Assembly: GCF_937891065.1 (NCBI RefSeq)
Contig: NZ_CALAEQ010000159.1
Coordinates: 1 to 63,660, forward strand
DNA: 63,660 bases
From: an uncultured Lutibacter sp.
GTDB taxonomy: Bacteria; Bacteroidota; Bacteroidia; Flavobacteriales; Flavobacteriaceae
Reading direction: 5' to 3'
The notes under the pieces are model-generated. The model was not told the origin of the DNA. It saw only the letters and a list, made by a program, of their open reading frames with translations, and made no database searches. Shown piece by piece: positions 43,204 to 52,229 of the stretch. A program made the translations under genes and the position numbers. Numbering within the stretch: the stretch's first letter is position 1; each line of letters begins with the position of its first letter.

Positions 43204-45270
43204 TTAAATTTTTGTGTAACCATTCAAATCTAGTATAAAACTATAATCTCTAACTATTTCTTTTAAGGAATCAAATCTCCCGGAAGCCCCGCCATGACCG
43301 GTTTCCATATCAGTATGCATTAACAAAATATTTTCGCCTATTTTTTGTTCTCTTAGCTTTGCAATCCACTTTGCAGGCTCAAAGTACTGTACCTGAGAAT
43401 CATTTAAACCTGTTGTAATTAACATATTTGGATAACTTTGTTTAGAAACATTGTCATATGGCGAATAAGATTTCATATAGTCATAATATTCTTTTTCATT
43501 TGGGTTTCCCCATTCATCATATTCACCGGTTGTAAGTGGTAAGCTATCATCTAACATTGTTGTAACAATATCTACAAAAGGTACTGAAGCTAAAATTCCA
43601 TGGAACAATTCGGGATTCATATTAATAATAGCTCCCATTAATAAGCCACCTGCTGATCCACCACTAGCGTATAAATGGTCTTTTGAAGTATAATTTTTTT
43701 TAATTAAAAATTTTGCGCAATCAATAAAATCCGTAAAGGTATTTTTTTTATTTAATAATTTTCCGTTATCATACCATTTACGACCTAAGTATTCACTTCC
43801 TCTTACATGAGCAATAGCAAAAATAAATCCTCTATCCAATAAACTTAAACGCGTTGTACTAAATCCTGCATCTATAGTAATCCCATAAGAACCATAACCA
43901 TATAAAAGTAAAGGTGTATTTGCGTTTATTTCTGTATTTTTATGGTAAACAATTGATATAGGTATTAGAGTACCATCAATAGCTGTAGCCCATAAACGCT
44001 CACTCTTGTAATTTTCTTTATTAAATTTACCACCTAAAACTTGTTGTTCTTTTTTTATTTCTTTTCTTTTGGTATCTACATTAAAATCTATAACAGAACT
44101 TGGTGTTGTCATAGAATTATATCCATAACGTATTACATTAGTATCAAATTCAGGATTAAAATAAACACCTGCTGAATACGTTTCCTCATCAAAAGGAAGG
44201 TAATAATCTTCAGAATTATCCCAATACATAATTCTAATTTTATTCAATCCGTTGGTTCGTTCTTCAACAACTAAAAAATCTTTAAAAATTGAAATATCTT
44301 CCAATAAAACATCATCTCTATGCGGAATTACATCAATCCAGTTATCTTTTAATGTACTCTCATCTAAAGTTTTCATTAATTTAAAATTAATGGCTTTGTC
44401 TTTATTTGTGAGTATGTAAAAATGATTATTATAATGTGCTATACTATATTCCAAATCTCTTTCTCTTGGCTGAAATACTCTAAACTCTCCAGTAGCATTA
44501 TCAGCTTCTAAAATACGATACTCTGTTGATACTGTACTGCTTGAACCTATAATTAAGTATTTTTCAGATTTGGTTCTATACACATATGTGCTAAATGCTT
44601 CATCTTTTTCAAAAAACACTTCAATATCTTTTGAAGGATCAGTTCCTAAAACGTGACGAAATATCTTTTCACTTCTTAAAGTAGTTGGGTTCTTTTGTGT
44701 ATAAAAAACTGTTTTATTATCACTCGCCCAAGAAGCACTTCCAGTTGTGTTTTCAATTTTTTCAGGATAAATTTCACCTGTTGTTAAATTTTTAAATTGC
44801 AATGTATATATTCTTCTACTTACAATGTCAGTACCAAAAGTGACTAAATTATTATCTGGGCTAACAGATAAACCTGAAAGTTTAAAATAATTATACCCTT
44901 CTGCTAATTTATTAACATCAAACAAAATTTCTTCTTTTGCTTCTAAAGAACCTTTTTTTCTTGCATAAATTGGATATTGGCTTCCAATTTCAAATCTTGT
45001 AATGTAATAGTAATTGTTTTTTTTATACGGTACAGACTCATCATCTTCTTTAATACGAGACTTCATTTCTTGAAATAAATCTTCTTGAAATTGCTTTGTA
45101 TGAGCTGTTTTTGCGTCATAATATGCATTTTCCTCATTTAAATAATCAATAACTTTTGGATTTTCTTTATCATTTAACCAATAATAATTATCAATTCTAA
45201 CATCATTATGAATTTCTAATTTCTTCTCAATCTTTTCAGCTTTTGGTACCATGATAATATTCTCTGTCAT
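43204..45270 (-). CDS. ptrB: oligopeptidase B (S9 family serine peptidase)
   Basis: A 688-residue prolyl-oligopeptidase-family enzyme. An N-terminal beta-propeller region (about 1-410) precedes an alpha/beta hydrolase domain with the nucleophile Ser in ASGGSAGGLLMG (about 535-546), the Asp in TGLNDSQVQYFEP (about 621) and the His in ETGHGGASGRF (about 658). The NDKENPKVIDYLNEENAY start and YLGRKWYDNGKLLNKKNTF segment are oligopeptidase B hallmarks; it cleaves small peptides after basic residues. No signal peptide, so cytoplasmic. A -7 box TATTTTTG (45291-45298) precedes it. Confidence 0.93.
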   Translation of the reverse strand: MTENIIMVPKAEKIEKKLEIHNDVRIDNYYWLNDKENPKVIDYLNEENAYYDAKTAHTKQFQEDLFQEMKSRIKEDDESVPYKKNNYYYITRFEIGSQYPIYARKKGSLEAKEEILFDVNKLAEGYNYFKLSGLSVSPDNNLVTFGTDIVSRRIYTLQFKNLTTGEIYPEKIENTTGSASWASDNKTVFYTQKNPTTLRSEKIFRHVLGTDPSKDIEVFFEKDEAFSTYVYRTKSEKYLIIGSSSTVSTEYRILEADNATGEFRVFQPRERDLEYSIAHYNNHFYILTNKDKAINFKLMKTLDESTLKDNWIDVIPHRDDVLLEDISIFKDFLVVEERTNGLNKIRIMYWDNSEDYYLPFDEETYSAGVYFNPEFDTNVIRYGYNSMTTPSSVIDFNVDTKRKEIKKEQQVLGGKFNKENYKSERLWATAIDGTLIPISIVYHKNTEINANTPLLLYGYGSYGITIDAGFSTTRLSLLDRGFIFAIAHVRGSEYLGRKWYDNGKLLNKKNTFTDFIDCAKFLIKKNYTSKDHLYASGGSAGGLLMGAIINMNPELFHGILASVPFVDIVTTMLDDSLPLTTGEYDEWGNPNEKEYYDYMKSYSPYDNVSKQSYPNMLITTGLNDSQVQYFEPAKWIAKLREQKIGENILLMHTDMETGHGGASGRFDSLKEIVRDYSFILDLNGYTKI

Positions 45271-45290
45271 TTTTAATAATTTCTGAGCGG

Positions 45291-45298
45291 CAAAAATA
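45291..45298 (-). promoter_or_regulatory. -7 box of ptrB
   Basis: TATTTTTG followed by C on the minus strand, 20 bases before the start codon. Confidence 0.45.
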
Positions 45299-45407
45299 GG
45301 ATAATTTAACCTTTATCTAATTTTATTTAGTTAAAAATATCTAAAGCCTTATTTACATTATAATAAATTTCAAGTTTAGAGTTTAATATTTAGCACTACA
45401 GAAAATT

Positions 45408-46835
45408 TTATTCCGTAAAACAATCCTCTGCAAACCCGATTAAATATACCTTTTCTTGAGCCCTTGTAATTGCTGTATACAACCAACGTAAATAATCAAT
45501 ATTTTGACCATCAGGTAAATATGGCTGTTCTATAAATACGGTTTTCCATTGTCCACCTTGTGATTTATGACAAGTAACTGCATATGAGAATTTTACTTGT
45601 AACGCATTAAAATATTTACTCTTTTTAACGGCTAATAACTGTTTATACTTGCTTTTCTCATGAGCAAAATCTTTACCAACTTCTTGGTATAATTTATTAG
45701 ATTCTTCATATGAAAGTGAAGGTGATTCAGAAGAAAGTGTGTCTAATAATAATACGGTTTCAAATGGTTTTTGATTTGGATAATCTATCATTCGTAATTT
45801 AACTTCTGCAAATCTAAATCCATAAAGTTCCTTCATACTAAAAATCTCCAATATTTCACAAATATCACCATTGGCAATAAAACCAGCGTCACTTTCATCT
45901 TTTAACCAGAAATAATTATTTTTAACCACCATTACAAAATCTCCAGTAGAAATCTCATTTTCTTGCCCTCTAATCTTACTTCTAATTTGTTGATTATATT
46001 GGTTTGCTCGCTTATTTGAACGAACTATAAAAGCGGTGTCCTCCACTCCAATATTATCATAAGCAGTATTTATAGCGTCTTCAATATCATAACCATCAAT
46101 TAATCTAATTAAATCTGGGAAACCTAATTGAAATTGAAAATTACTAAAGCCATTATTTGCTAAAATTAAACGTAATTCGGTAGCGTTTTTTAAAATTCCT
46201 GAATCTTCATGTTGACGCATTACTTCATTTAATTCAATTTCAATAACATCTTTATTATAGTTTAATGAAAGCTTTTTGGCATCTAAAGCTGGACTAATAT
46301 CTAATTTAACTGGCGGTAATTGAGCAGTATCACCAATTAAAATTAATTTACAATGTGCTCCAGAATAAACATAGGAGATTAGATCGTCCAATAGAGATCC
46401 ATTTTCAAATAATTTTGAACCTGTTTGTACATCAGGAATCATAGACGCTTCATCAACTATAAATAACGTATTTGTATGTTTATTTGTTTGCAACGTAAAA
46501 TCTACGCCCCCAGCTTTGTTCTTTTTAGGAAAATATATTTTTTTATGAATTGTAAATGCTTGTCTGTTTGAATATCCAGAAATAACTTTCGCTGCTCTAC
46601 CCGTTGGTGCTAACAGTACGGCTTTTTTACCCACTCGCCATAAATTATTTACAACTGTACTAATTGTAGTTGTTTTACCCGTTCCTGCATAACCCTTCAT
46701 TAAAAAAAGTGCATCATTATTTGTGTCAAAAACAAACTCTGATAATTTAACCAATAATTCATTTTGTGAACTTGTTGGTTCAAAAGGAAACTTTTCAATA
46801 ATATCTTGATAAAATTCAGGTGCAGTTTTGGTCAT
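45408..46835 (-). CDS. RecD-like superfamily 1 DNA helicase
   Basis: A 475-residue SF1B helicase. Motif I is GYAGTGKTTTIST (48-60), motif II VDEASMIPD, motif III LIGDTAQLPPV, and the C-terminal UvrD-like part has YAVTCHKSQGGQWKTVF and LYTAITRAQEKVYLIG. It is shorter than RecD2 and resembles the Dda/exonuclease V alpha-like helicases that are common in Bacteroidota. Expected role is 5'-3' DNA unwinding in replication or repair. Divergent from the next gene with opposing -7 boxes at 46851-46858 and 46904-46911. Confidence 0.88.
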   Translation of the reverse strand: MTKTAPEFYQDIIEKFPFEPTSSQNELLVKLSEFVFDTNNDALFLMKGYAGTGKTTTISTVVNNLWRVGKKAVLLAPTGRAAKVISGYSNRQAFTIHKKIYFPKKNKAGGVDFTLQTNKHTNTLFIVDEASMIPDVQTGSKLFENGSLLDDLISYVYSGAHCKLILIGDTAQLPPVKLDISPALDAKKLSLNYNKDVIEIELNEVMRQHEDSGILKNATELRLILANNGFSNFQFQLGFPDLIRLIDGYDIEDAINTAYDNIGVEDTAFIVRSNKRANQYNQQIRSKIRGQENEISTGDFVMVVKNNYFWLKDESDAGFIANGDICEILEIFSMKELYGFRFAEVKLRMIDYPNQKPFETVLLLDTLSSESPSLSYEESNKLYQEVGKDFAHEKSKYKQLLAVKKSKYFNALQVKFSYAVTCHKSQGGQWKTVFIEQPYLPDGQNIDYLRWLYTAITRAQEKVYLIGFAEDCFTE

Positions 46836-46850
46836 ATTTCAAATAAAATT

Positions 46851-46911
46851 CAAATATACAAATTGATTTATGCAGAAAAATTTTTCTCATTAAAAAAAAT
46901 TTGTAGATTTG
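46851..46911. promoter_or_regulatory. divergent promoter pair
   Basis: The minus-strand box TATATTTG (46851-46858) faces the helicase gene; the plus-strand box TAGATTTG (46904-46911) faces the 243-aa gene. Both fit TAnnTTTG. Confidence 0.45.
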
Positions 46912-46937
46912 CGTACACACATTAAATTTAAAAACAA

Positions 46938-47669
46938 ATGATGACATTTTTGATTATAATTGCTGGTATTGTAGTTACTGGTTTTTTAGCTTATGCAATT
47001 GTTAATTTTATTCCAAGGAAACTTCATTGGATAGTTTCTATAGTACTAATTGCTTTGGCAGCATTTTTAATATTCAAAATTAATTTTGAAATTCAAAAAC
47101 CTGTACAATTTAATAAAGAGAAAAAGGCAAAATATGCTGCAGTAATTAAGAATATGAAAATTCTTCGTGATGCTGAAGTTGCTCATAAAAAAGTAACAGG
47201 AAAGTATACAGCAAACGGTGAAGGATTAATTCAATTTATTGACACTGCTAAATTTGCATTAACTCAAACAAGAAACGTTCCAAAAACAATTAATGTTGGA
47301 GGTGGAATTACAAAAGAAATTGAAGAAAGAGTTGTTGATACTATTGGTTATGAAGACGTTAGAAATCAGTTTTCTGGAGTAGATTATAAAAATATGCTTA
47401 ACATTCCTGGTACAGATCAGAAATTTAAAATTGAAATTGGTAGAATTGAAAAAATACAAGGTTTATTTGCTCCTGTATTTGAAATTAAAGTTGATAAAGC
47501 TTTAATTTTAAAAGGAATGGATATGAACCTAATTAAACAAGAAAAAGAGTCAATTGGTGGTGAAGAAGTTAGAGGTGAATATTTAAGAGTTGGTTCTTTA
47601 GGTGAAGTAAGCGAAGACGGTAACTGGCCGCCATTTTATGATAAAGGAGATAAAAAAGATATCGAATAA
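46938..47669 (+). CDS. membrane-anchored hypothetical protein
   Basis: A 243-residue protein with two N-terminal hydrophobic segments (about 3-22 and 31-50) and a soluble domain. The region after the helices, KAKYAAVIKNMKILRDAEVAHKK and YTANGEGLIQFIDT, recalls the N-terminal half of type II/IV pseudopilin-like proteins, but no prepilin peptidase motif is visible. Conserved in Flavobacteriia as far as I recall; function unknown. Its 3' end overlaps the DUF3822 gene by 32 bases, indicating translational coupling. Confidence 0.7.
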   Translation: MMTFLIIIAGIVVTGFLAYAIVNFIPRKLHWIVSIVLIALAAFLIFKINFEIQKPVQFNKEKKAKYAAVIKNMKILRDAEVAHKKVTGKYTANGEGLIQFIDTAKFALTQTRNVPKTINVGGGITKEIEERVVDTIGYEDVRNQFSGVDYKNMLNIPGTDQKFKIEIGRIEKIQGLFAPVFEIKVDKALILKGMDMNLIKQEKESIGGEEVRGEYLRVGSLGEVSEDGNWPPFYDKGDKKDIE

Positions 47670-48480
47670 TAACGTAGATTTTTTAAATCTACAAGAAAAT
47701 CACATATCCATCCAACTTAGTTTGGATGGATTTTCTTTTTGTATCTACAATAAAATACAAGAAGAAATAGGTGTTTTTGCCGAATTTGAGTTTGAAAACA
47801 ACTCAAATTCCCCATACAAGCATTTAGAGCAAGTTAAACAATTATATGACCAAGAAACTTTACTTCATGTAAAATACGAGTCAGTTAGTGTTTCTCATTT
47901 TAATAATTTAGTGACACAAGTACCTAAAGCCTTTTTTAATAAAAATAATTTAAAAGACTACCTACAGCATACTATTAAAGTACTTAAAAATGATTATATT
48001 ACTTTTGATGAAGTCTGCAATTCAGAAATTATAAATGTTTACATTCCCTTTATAAATATTAATAATTTTTTATTAGATATTTATGGAACCTTTACCTACA
48101 AACATTCTTCTACAATACTTATTGAAAAACTATTAAACAATTATAAAAATTTAGAAGGTGATTTTTGTTTTGTAAATGTTTCTAATACTACTTTTGAAAT
48201 TATTGTATTAAAAAATAAGAAATTTGAGTTGTTTAACACCTTTAGCTTTGCTACAAAAGAAGATTTTATTTATTATATACTTTTTACTGCTGAACAGTTA
48301 AATTTAAATCCTGAAGAGTTTAATTTAGTTCTTTTAGGTGCTGTTGAAAAAGAATCTGAATTGTATACTATTTCATATCAATATATAAGAAATATAAAAT
48401 TTCATGAACCATCAACTTTTTCATCAATATTGAGTAGTATATCTTCACACTCTAACTTTACCTTATTAAATCAATTATAA
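47638..48480 (+). CDS. DUF3822 family protein
   Basis: A 280-residue soluble protein with the pattern HISIQLSLDGFSFCIYN at the N-terminus, a DxxxNxYIPFININN strand near the middle and a second ASKHA-like half containing GDFCFVNVSNTTFEIIVLKNKK. This matches DUF3822, which in Bacteroidota sits directly before rsmD. The fold resembles actin-like ATPases but no clear ATP-binding motif is seen. The start overlaps the previous gene; four bases separate it from rsmD. Confidence 0.8.
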   Translation: MIKEIKKISNNNVDFLNLQENHISIQLSLDGFSFCIYNKIQEEIGVFAEFEFENNSNSPYKHLEQVKQLYDQETLLHVKYESVSVSHFNNLVTQVPKAFFNKNNLKDYLQHTIKVLKNDYITFDEVCNSEIINVYIPFININNFLLDIYGTFTYKHSSTILIEKLLNNYKNLEGDFCFVNVSNTTFEIIVLKNKKFELFNTFSFATKEDFIYYILFTAEQLNLNPEEFNLVLLGAVEKESELYTISYQYIRNIKFHEPSTFSSILSSISSHSNFTLLNQL

Positions 48481-48483
48481 TCA

Positions 48484-49032
48484 ATGCGTATTATTTCAGG
48501 AAAACATAAAAGTAAGCGATTACAAGCACCGAAAAACTTACCTGTAAGGCCAACAACAGATATGGCTAAAGAAGCTTTATTTAACATTATTAACAACTCC
48601 TATTATTTTAATAATATAGCTGTACTTGATTTATTCTCTGGAACAGGTAATATAAGTTTTGAATTTGGATCAAGAGGAACTGAAAATATTACAGCAGTTG
48701 ATGCACATTTTGGCTGTATAAAATATATAAATGAAACTTCTAAGGAACTAAATTTAAATATAAACACCCTAAAAAGTGATGCTTTTAAATATTTAGAAAA
48801 ATCAAATGCTAAATTTGATATCATTTTTGCAGATCCACCTTATGAATTTGAACTAGAATTATTCGAGAAAATTGTTGATTTAGTTTTTAGCAAAGATTTA
48901 TTAAATAATGAAGGTACTTTAATTGTTGAACACTCCAAACAAACTGATTTATCAAACCATCAATATTTTAGTTATTCAAAAAAATATGGAGGAAATATGT
49001 TTAGTTTTTTTGAAAAAGAAAAAGAAGATTAA
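48484..49032 (+). CDS. rsmD: 16S rRNA (guanine(966)-N2)-methyltransferase RsmD
   Basis: A 182-residue methyltransferase starting MRIISGKHKSKRLQAPKN. RPTTDMAKEALFNI (22-35), motif I LDLFSGTGNISFE (48-60) and catalytic DPPY (117-120) are the RsmD set. It methylates G966 in the small subunit. Third gene of the 243-aa/DUF3822/rsmD unit. Its last four bases overlap the convergent MoxR gene. Confidence 0.94.
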   Translation: MRIISGKHKSKRLQAPKNLPVRPTTDMAKEALFNIINNSYYFNNIAVLDLFSGTGNISFEFGSRGTENITAVDAHFGCIKYINETSKELNLNINTLKSDAFKYLEKSNAKFDIIFADPPYEFELELFEKIVDLVFSKDLLNNEGTLIVEHSKQTDLSNHQYFSYSKKYGGNMFSFFEKEKED

Positions 49033-49982
49033 AACAGCGCTTCAATTATTTGTTTTTCTGTAATTCCTTCAGCTTCAGCCTTGTAATTTTTAACAATTCT
49101 ATGTTTTAATATAGAGTACGCAACTGCCTGTACATCTTCTATATCAGGTGAATATTTTCCATGAACAGCAGCATTTGCTTTTGCACCTAAAATTAAATTT
49201 TGTGAAGCTCGTGGGCCTGCACCCCAATCTATATAATTATTTACAATTTCAGGTGAATTATCTGTATTAGGTCTTGTTTTAGAAACTAAAGTAACAGCAT
49301 ATTCAATCACATTATCTGGAACTGGAATTCTTCTTACTAAATGTTGGTATTTATTTATTTCCTCAGCTGAAAGAAGTGCATTAATAACTGGTTTTACATC
49401 ATTAGTCGTATTTTTAACAACATCAACTTCTTCCTGAAAACTAGGATATTCCAAATTTATAGAAAACATAAATCTATCTAACTGAGCTTCAGGTAAAGGA
49501 TAGGTTCCCTCCTGCTCAATTGGGTTTTGTGTCGCTAATACAAAGAAAGGCTTTGCCAAATCATAATGATGACCAGCAACTGTTACAGTTCGCTCTTGCA
49601 TTGCTTCTAAAAGTGCAGCTTGCGTTTTAGGAGGTGTACGATTTATTTCATCTGCTAAAATAATATTGCTGAAAATTGGCCCTTTTATAAATTTAAAATG
49701 ACTGGTTTCATCTAAAATTTCGCTTCCTAAAATATCTGATGGCATTAAATCTGGTGTAAACTGAATTCGTTTAAAATCCAACCCTAAAGTTTTTGCAATT
49801 GTGTGTACTATTAAGGTTTTAGCTAAACCTGGAACACCAATTAAAAGTGAATGACCTCCACTTAAAATTGAAAGTAAAATATGGTCTACTGCTTCATTTT
49901 GACCAATTATTACTTTACCTATTTCTTGCTTTAAAGCTTTATGTTTTACAACGAGTTCTTTTAATGCATCAACATCAGACAT
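49029..49982 (-). CDS. MoxR family AAA ATPase
   Basis: A 317-residue AAA+ ATPase: Walker A GVPGLAKTLIVHTI (about 48-61), Walker B IILADEINRTPPKTQAALLEAMQE, sensor region VLATQNPIEQEGTYPLPEAQLDRF. MoxR proteins act as chaperones in cofactor insertion or envelope complex assembly. The ATG at 49982 is chosen since it leaves one base after the stop of the upstream PpiC gene and gives the usual MSDVDALKELV start. The usual DUF58/vWA partner genes are not downstream here; instead it ends the operon of three foldases. Confidence 0.9.
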   Translation of the reverse strand: MSDVDALKELVVKHKALKQEIGKVIIGQNEAVDHILLSILSGGHSLLIGVPGLAKTLIVHTIAKTLGLDFKRIQFTPDLMPSDILGSEILDETSHFKFIKGPIFSNIILADEINRTPPKTQAALLEAMQERTVTVAGHHYDLAKPFFVLATQNPIEQEGTYPLPEAQLDRFMFSINLEYPSFQEEVDVVKNTTNDVKPVINALLSAEEINKYQHLVRRIPVPDNVIEYAVTLVSKTRPNTDNSPEIVNNYIDWGAGPRASQNLILGAKANAAVHGKYSPDIEDVQAVAYSILKHRIVKNYKAEAEGITEKQIIEALF

Positions 49983-49983
49983 A

Positions 49984-51372
49984 TTAATCTTTTTTCCAAT
50001 TATTTTTAAACTCACATTTTTTAAAATCGTTGTTTATTTTAATGTAAGTATCTTTAATTTTATCTATTGCCCATTTATCAACAGTTTCTTCTTGCTTTTT
50101 TTGCAATGTTAATTGTTGTATTTTTTCATAATCTTGTGTAAAACTAGCAGTATGAGCTTCTTCTTTGCTCTTTAACAAAATTATTTTATGCATTTTTTCA
50201 CCTCCTCTTATCTCATCATAATAAGTTTCTGTAATTTCTCCTGCTTTTAAATTACTAACTCGCCCATATAATGTTGGGTCCATACGTGTTAAATTAAAAC
50301 GTGTATCGTTAGTCTGTGGGTTTAAAATTAATCCTTTATTATTTTTAGTCTCTTTATCTTCAGAATATTTTACCACAGCATCTTCAAAAGTAATTTTCCC
50401 ACTAAGTATTTCCTCACGAATTTTAGACAACTCATCTTTTGAAGCTTGTAATTCAGTTTCACTAATTTTTGGTTGCATTAAAATATGACGAACATCACGC
50501 TCTTGACCTTTAATTTTCTCAACTTGAATCACATGATATCCAAATCCTGATTCAAATGGCTCAGAAACTTCACCTTCATCCAAACTAAATGCAACTTCTT
50601 TAAATTCCTTAATAAAACCGCTTTCACGTGTAATTGTATATTTACCACCAGCTCCTTCTCCATTTCCAGAAACTGCTGGATCGTCAGAATTTATAATTGC
50701 TTTTAATCTGAAACTATAACCATCTTCTATTTCCTTCCTAATTTCATTTAATTTTACAATCACTCTATTTATTTCTTCTTCAGAAGGTTTAACAATTTTT
50801 ATTATTTGAGCCAGCTCAATTTCGGCACTAAATTCTGGTAAACTATTTTCTTTCTCAAGATTTTTAAAATAGGTTCTAACTTCTTCAGGAGTAACATCTA
50901 CCTTTTCTGTTATGCTAGCTCTTTCCTGACGGATTAAAATTTGCTCTTTTTGAATGTCAAATAGTTCTTTTCTTAAATCTTCTTCGTCATTAAAACCATA
51001 CATTTCAATCACTTTTTCCATAGTACCTAATTGTTGGGTAAAGTAACCAATATTACGTTCTACTTCTCCATTAACTTCTGCATCTGTAGCTACAATACTA
51101 TCAACTACCGCGTGATGAGCAATTAATTTTTGAGTCATAAGTTCTTCCAACATTTCACAATCCGTAATGTCTATTTTACCTTCAATACGTTGTTGCAATT
51201 CTTTTTTAAATTTATCGATATCGGAATCCAATACTATATTTTTCCCTACAACAACAGCAACTCCGTCTACTTTAATTCTTTCAAATTTATTAGTTTCAAC
51301 GTTTAAACTATCCTGTGCATTTATTCCTATCACAAATAACAAAAATGTTATTCCTATAATATTATTTTTCAT
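49984..51372 (-). CDS. SurA-like periplasmic peptidyl-prolyl isomerase
   Basis: A 462-residue exported chaperone. The signal peptide covers 1-19 (MKNNIIGITFLLFVIGINAQ ends it), a SurA N-terminal helical domain follows, and two parvulin domains include EIELAQI...SDDPAVSGNGEGAGGKY and ERDVRHILMQPKISETELQ. In the family it assists folding of outer-membrane proteins. An upstream ATG at 51414 would place 14 extra residues before the signal and overlap the previous gene, so 51372 is preferred, leaving one base after the upstream stop. Confidence 0.9.
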   Translation of the reverse strand: MKNNIIGITFLLFVIGINAQDSLNVETNKFERIKVDGVAVVVGKNIVLDSDIDKFKKELQQRIEGKIDITDCEMLEELMTQKLIAHHAVVDSIVATDAEVNGEVERNIGYFTQQLGTMEKVIEMYGFNDEEDLRKELFDIQKEQILIRQERASITEKVDVTPEEVRTYFKNLEKENSLPEFSAEIELAQIIKIVKPSEEEINRVIVKLNEIRKEIEDGYSFRLKAIINSDDPAVSGNGEGAGGKYTITRESGFIKEFKEVAFSLDEGEVSEPFESGFGYHVIQVEKIKGQERDVRHILMQPKISETELQASKDELSKIREEILSGKITFEDAVVKYSEDKETKNNKGLILNPQTNDTRFNLTRMDPTLYGRVSNLKAGEITETYYDEIRGGEKMHKIILLKSKEEAHTASFTQDYEKIQQLTLQKKQEETVDKWAIDKIKDTYIKINNDFKKCEFKNNWKKD

Positions 51373-51373
51373 T

Positions 51374-52222
51374 TTAGTAAATTTCAATTTGTTGTTTTTT
51401 AGTTGCATCCTCAATTAATGTTTCTTCAATATTTCTTAATAATAATAATTTTCTTTGATGTAAAATCAACTGTTTAATTGTAGGCGTCACATAGCTTTTG
51501 GGAGCTAATTCATTTCTATTTAACACCTGTTTAATTGTCACCAAATATAAGCTTAATGAATCTTCTTTTTGAATAAAGTTGTCTTTTTTTAACAACTGAT
51601 TTTTGTCATCAATATTAAAGATTGGTATTTTAACAATTAGATCACTATATTTAATCCAAATTGAATCATTTAAGTGATAAGATTTTAAGTATAGTTCTTT
51701 AGAATTTAAACTGTCTAAATCTTCTTTCTTTGATGACATAAAAAGTTTTATAAGCTCCTTTTTATTCAAAACATCTTTACCAATTTTAATATATTTAAGT
51801 TTTACTAATTCTTCATTTAATCTAAAATTTTGATTGTTTTCATTATAAAATTTATCTATATCAGCTTCTGTTATATCCACATTTAGGTATTGTTTTACCG
51901 CAGCTTCTTTGTAAGAATTTATAAACAAATCTTCTCTATACTTTTTAACAAGTTCTTCATATTGATCAATTTTGTTTTCTAAATTTATTTGAGCTTTAGA
52001 CAAGAGTAACTTTTGTTTCACCCAATTATTAATATAATTATTGGCTATTAAAATACTGTCTTGAATTGAAGTGTTTTCAACAAAAATATTTTTTAATTCA
52101 TCTTTATATAAATATACATTATTAACACGTGCAACAGGTTGACGAGTATCGTCTTTAATAGTGAAATAATTACAAGATTGTAAAATAACAATTGCAAATA
52201 AATAAATAAATAAACGTTTCAT
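51374..52222 (-). CDS. lipoprotein related to SurA/PpiC chaperones
   Basis: A 282-residue lipoprotein (signal ends LQSC, Cys16). The N-terminal part, VARVNNVYLYKDELKNIF and a run of amphipathic helices, resembles the SurA N-terminal chaperone domain. No complete parvulin domain is visible: the segment after residue 130 (NLNEELVKLKYIKIG-type strand) is a degenerate trace. It sits between two parvulin-type foldases with gaps of 1 and 7 bases and is probably a non-catalytic partner in outer-membrane protein biogenesis. Confidence 0.78.
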   Translation of the reverse strand: MKRLFIYLFAIVILQSCNYFTIKDDTRQPVARVNNVYLYKDELKNIFVENTSIQDSILIANNYINNWVKQKLLLSKAQINLENKIDQYEELVKKYREDLFINSYKEAAVKQYLNVDITEADIDKFYNENNQNFRLNEELVKLKYIKIGKDVLNKKELIKLFMSSKKEDLDSLNSKELYLKSYHLNDSIWIKYSDLIVKIPIFNIDDKNQLLKKDNFIQKEDSLSLYLVTIKQVLNRNELAPKSYVTPTIKQLILHQRKLLLLRNIEETLIEDATKKQQIEIY

Positions 52223-52229
52223 TGATAAG